Under the pieces are notes generated by a model. That model saw nothing but the letters and a program-made list of their open reading frames with translations. It did not search any database and was not told the DNA's origin. A stretch of 24,018 nt of DNA from assembly GCA_041671025.1 (NCBI GenBank), contig JBAZCI010000021.1, positions 1 through 24,018 of the forward strand, in the 5' to 3' direction. Source of the stretch: JBAZCI01 sp041671025. GTDB lineage: Bacteria > Patescibacteriota > Patescibacteriia > UBA10025. Each line of letters opens with the position of its first letter. The stretch's first letter is position 1. Positions 22,845-24,018 of the stretch are shown here, piece by piece. Both the position numbers and the translations under genes were made by a program.

Positions 22845-23558
22845 CGTAAAAGTATGCTGGCGGCACTTCTTGTCATTTTTTCAGGAATGTTGATGTGTTC
22901 CTCAGAAAATCCGCACAAGGAAGAAATACACACATGGACCGAAGCCCTTATGAGCGAAGACGACCCTACGTTCTTCAATGCCGCAGTCACGATGATCAAA
23001 AGCTACCACGGTGACTTGCCCGACAATCTCGACTCATTATATCAACTCTGCGTCAACAGACGGATTGAATTCCTCATTCACCACCTTTCAGTGGATCTTG
23101 CTCCATCAAATTTTGACCGTTTCACTACTGAGATAAAACTGTTAGGCGGAACGCTGCCCCCCTATGTCGATTCGCTACGTCAGCAATGCATCGACCGGCG
23201 AGTGACCGAAATTCTGACAGAATTATCCACGATGGAGTATGTCGCCAGAGAGAGCCAGCCCCACAACTGGATGCAGATGACAGTCAATGGTGGTAAACCG
23301 CATTATCTGTACATAGCCTACTTCGACAATTTGATCGAGGATATCAAACAGCTGAAGGGTGAAGTTAGCGACAATGTCATGGAGCTACGCAAGAATGCAA
23401 TCGATCGTCGCATCAAAACTCTTCAGGGCAGACTCTCAGCGACAACAAGCGTACTCTACTTCGACTCCTGCACCAATGAGCTCAAGGAGCTGGGTGGCCG
23501 ACTGCCTTCAAATCTCGACTCGCTTCGAAGAGAGTGCGACAAAAGAAGCCACGGATAA
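22842..23558 (+). CDS. Exported protein with four degenerate ~50-residue repeats
   Basis: 238 residues. N-terminal signal sequence MRKSMLAALLVIFSGMLMCSS; the Cys at 19 could be lipidated but the preceding MLM is not a good lipobox. The mature part has four copies of a unit with consensus F-x6-IK-x-L-x-G-x-LP-x-N-x-DSL-x3-C-x2-RR: around residues 45-75, 91-122, 160-190 and 208-236. Examples are LPDNLDSLYQLCVNRR, LPPYVDSLRQQCIDRR and LPSNLDSLRRECDKR; in the third copy the Pro and Cys are lost (VSDNVMELRKNAIDRR). Likely helical hairpins. Own promoter, good SD (AAGGA) and terminator make it monocistronic. No recognised family; function unknown. Confidence 0.88.
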   Translation: MRKSMLAALLVIFSGMLMCSSENPHKEEIHTWTEALMSEDDPTFFNAAVTMIKSYHGDLPDNLDSLYQLCVNRRIEFLIHHLSVDLAPSNFDRFTTEIKLLGGTLPPYVDSLRQQCIDRRVTEILTELSTMEYVARESQPHNWMQMTVNGGKPHYLYIAYFDNLIEDIKQLKGEVSDNVMELRKNAIDRRIKTLQGRLSATTSVLYFDSCTNELKELGGRLPSNLDSLRRECDKRSHG

Positions 23559-23593
23559 CATTTCGTCTCTCCAGCAACACTGCACAACTTAAT

Positions 23594-23627
23594 AAGTTCC
23601 AAGGATTTATTCCAAGGAACTTTTTTT
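23594..23627 (+). terminator. Intrinsic terminator after the first repeat-protein gene
   Basis: AAGTTCC (23594-23600) pairs with GGAACTT (23616-23622), with a further GG/CC inner pairing, followed by a run of seven T from 23621. Confidence 0.9.
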
Positions 23628-23659
23628 ATTTACACTAAAAACCTCAATAGAGGGTATTA

Positions 23660-23686
23660 TTGACAACTTACATACAAAATGATAGC
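23660..23686 (+). promoter_or_regulatory. Decayed promoter copy for the second repeat-protein gene
   Basis: -35 TTGACA (23660-23665) is intact, but the position equivalent to the -10 GATAAT of copy 1 reads GATAGC (23681-23686) and the spacer is 15 rather than 16. Likely weaker than copy 1. Confidence 0.45.
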
Positions 23687-23752
23687 GTACATCGTTAATA
23701 ACATAGACCTTTAACTTCAACAACAACTCAATAGAGAAGGAGTGCAGACATG
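23686..23752 (+). repeat. Duplicated promoter-proximal/5'UTR segment, copy 2
   Basis: Second copy of the leader described at 22777-22844, ending at the ATG of the downstream paralogue; the SD here is AAGGAG, slightly stronger than copy 1. Confidence 0.85.
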
Positions 23753-24018
23753 CATAGAAGCATAGTCGTATTCGTGGTCATACTATTGGCGGGAATCCTA
23801 CTGCAATTCACGCCAACACACGCAATGAGTCCGATGGACGACTACATCTATCCCTCGTCCGACCTGCCAATAGCCACCCAAATCCGAATTTTGAATTCCC
23901 GTCTCACATATTGTGACTATCCTACGGATTTCAATCGGATTGTAGTCCGGATTAAACATTTAGGCGGTACTATCACCGGCAACATTGATACCTTGTACCA
24001 GAAGTGCGTCGAGCGTCG
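23750..24018 (+). CDS. Paralogous exported repeat protein, cut by right edge
   Basis: ATG at 23750-23752, frame open to the window end (about 89 residues visible). Signal peptide of roughly 25 residues, from MHRSIVVFVVILLAGILLQF, with a THA cleavage-like site before MSPMDD, so this copy looks like a secreted rather than a lipid-anchored protein. Residues about 61-89 (FNRIVVRIKHLGGTITGNID then TLYQKCVERR) match the repeat unit of the upstream gene, including IK-x-L-GG and the Cys and RR. The N-terminal region before the repeat differs strongly between the paralogues. Strongly supported as a gene; function unknown. Confidence 0.88.
   Translation, partial: MHRSIVVFVVILLAGILLQFTPTHAMSPMDDYIYPSSDLPIATQIRILNSRLTYCDYPTDFNRIVVRIKHLGGTITGNIDTLYQKCVER

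Noticed and set aside
22777..23752. CRISPR-like repeat pair
   Set aside because: Two long copies of a 5'UTR about 900 bases apart from a gene duplication; no short regularly spaced repeats.
1..24018. Alternative genetic code (TGA as Gly)
   Set aside because: TGA ends several genes precisely at ATGA overlaps and no conserved protein needs TGA read through.

Overview
The window looks like a chromosomal segment from a small-genome bacterium, most likely Patescibacteria (CPR), probably a Parcubacteria-type lineage. That placement is inferred from gene content: tightly packed genes, uncharacterised small membrane proteins beside core translation genes, and several stripped-down PEP-synthase-like proteins. 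TGA is a real stop (ATGA stop/start overlaps at 8925-8928, 9985-9988 and 20541-20544), so the TGA=Gly recoding of Gracilibacteria/Absconditabacteria does not apply. Positions 18135-18144 are N (an assembly gap inside pheT).

Left part (1-9990, all minus strand). Read in transcription order, dCMP deaminase, a P-loop kinase and dUTPase sit directly behind rplA. Next come a 58-aa single-gene unit, a membrane protein, then thyA-folA-tmk, gatB and carA-carB (carB runs off the left edge). Together dCMP deaminase and dUTPase supply dUMP, ThyA methylates it, DHFR recycles the folate and Tmk phosphorylates dTMP: a complete dUMP-to-dTDP cassette. CarAB makes carbamoyl phosphate.

Middle (9985-19826, minus strand). 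A promoter just after gyrB starts secE-nusG-X-rplK-Y-rplA, where X is a compact PEP-synthase-like protein and Y a duplicated DUF5671-like membrane protein, both inserted into the textbook secE-nusG-rplK-rplA order. With no terminator seen before the end of dut, this reads as one nine-gene operon. Upstream of it, a small membrane protein, pheS, pheT and gyrB form another unit with a good extended -10 promoter.

Right part (19969-24018). This part looks accessory: an AT-rich three-gene operon of unknown function without visible Shine-Dalgarno sites, a protein with a PEP-utilising mobile (phosphohistidine) domain but none of the partner domains, and, on the plus strand, two tandem exported repeat-protein genes whose promoter/5'UTR was duplicated with them (the second is cut by the right edge).

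Regulatory layout is unusually legible. Several intrinsic terminators are fused to the next gene's promoter, with the -35 hexamer in or beside the U-tract. The carA hairpin breaks the pattern: it lies between a candidate promoter and carA, and is preceded by a 17-codon leader ORF whose stop touches the hairpin, which is the layout of a translation-coupled attenuator. I found no rRNA, tRNA, CRISPR array or insertion sequence.
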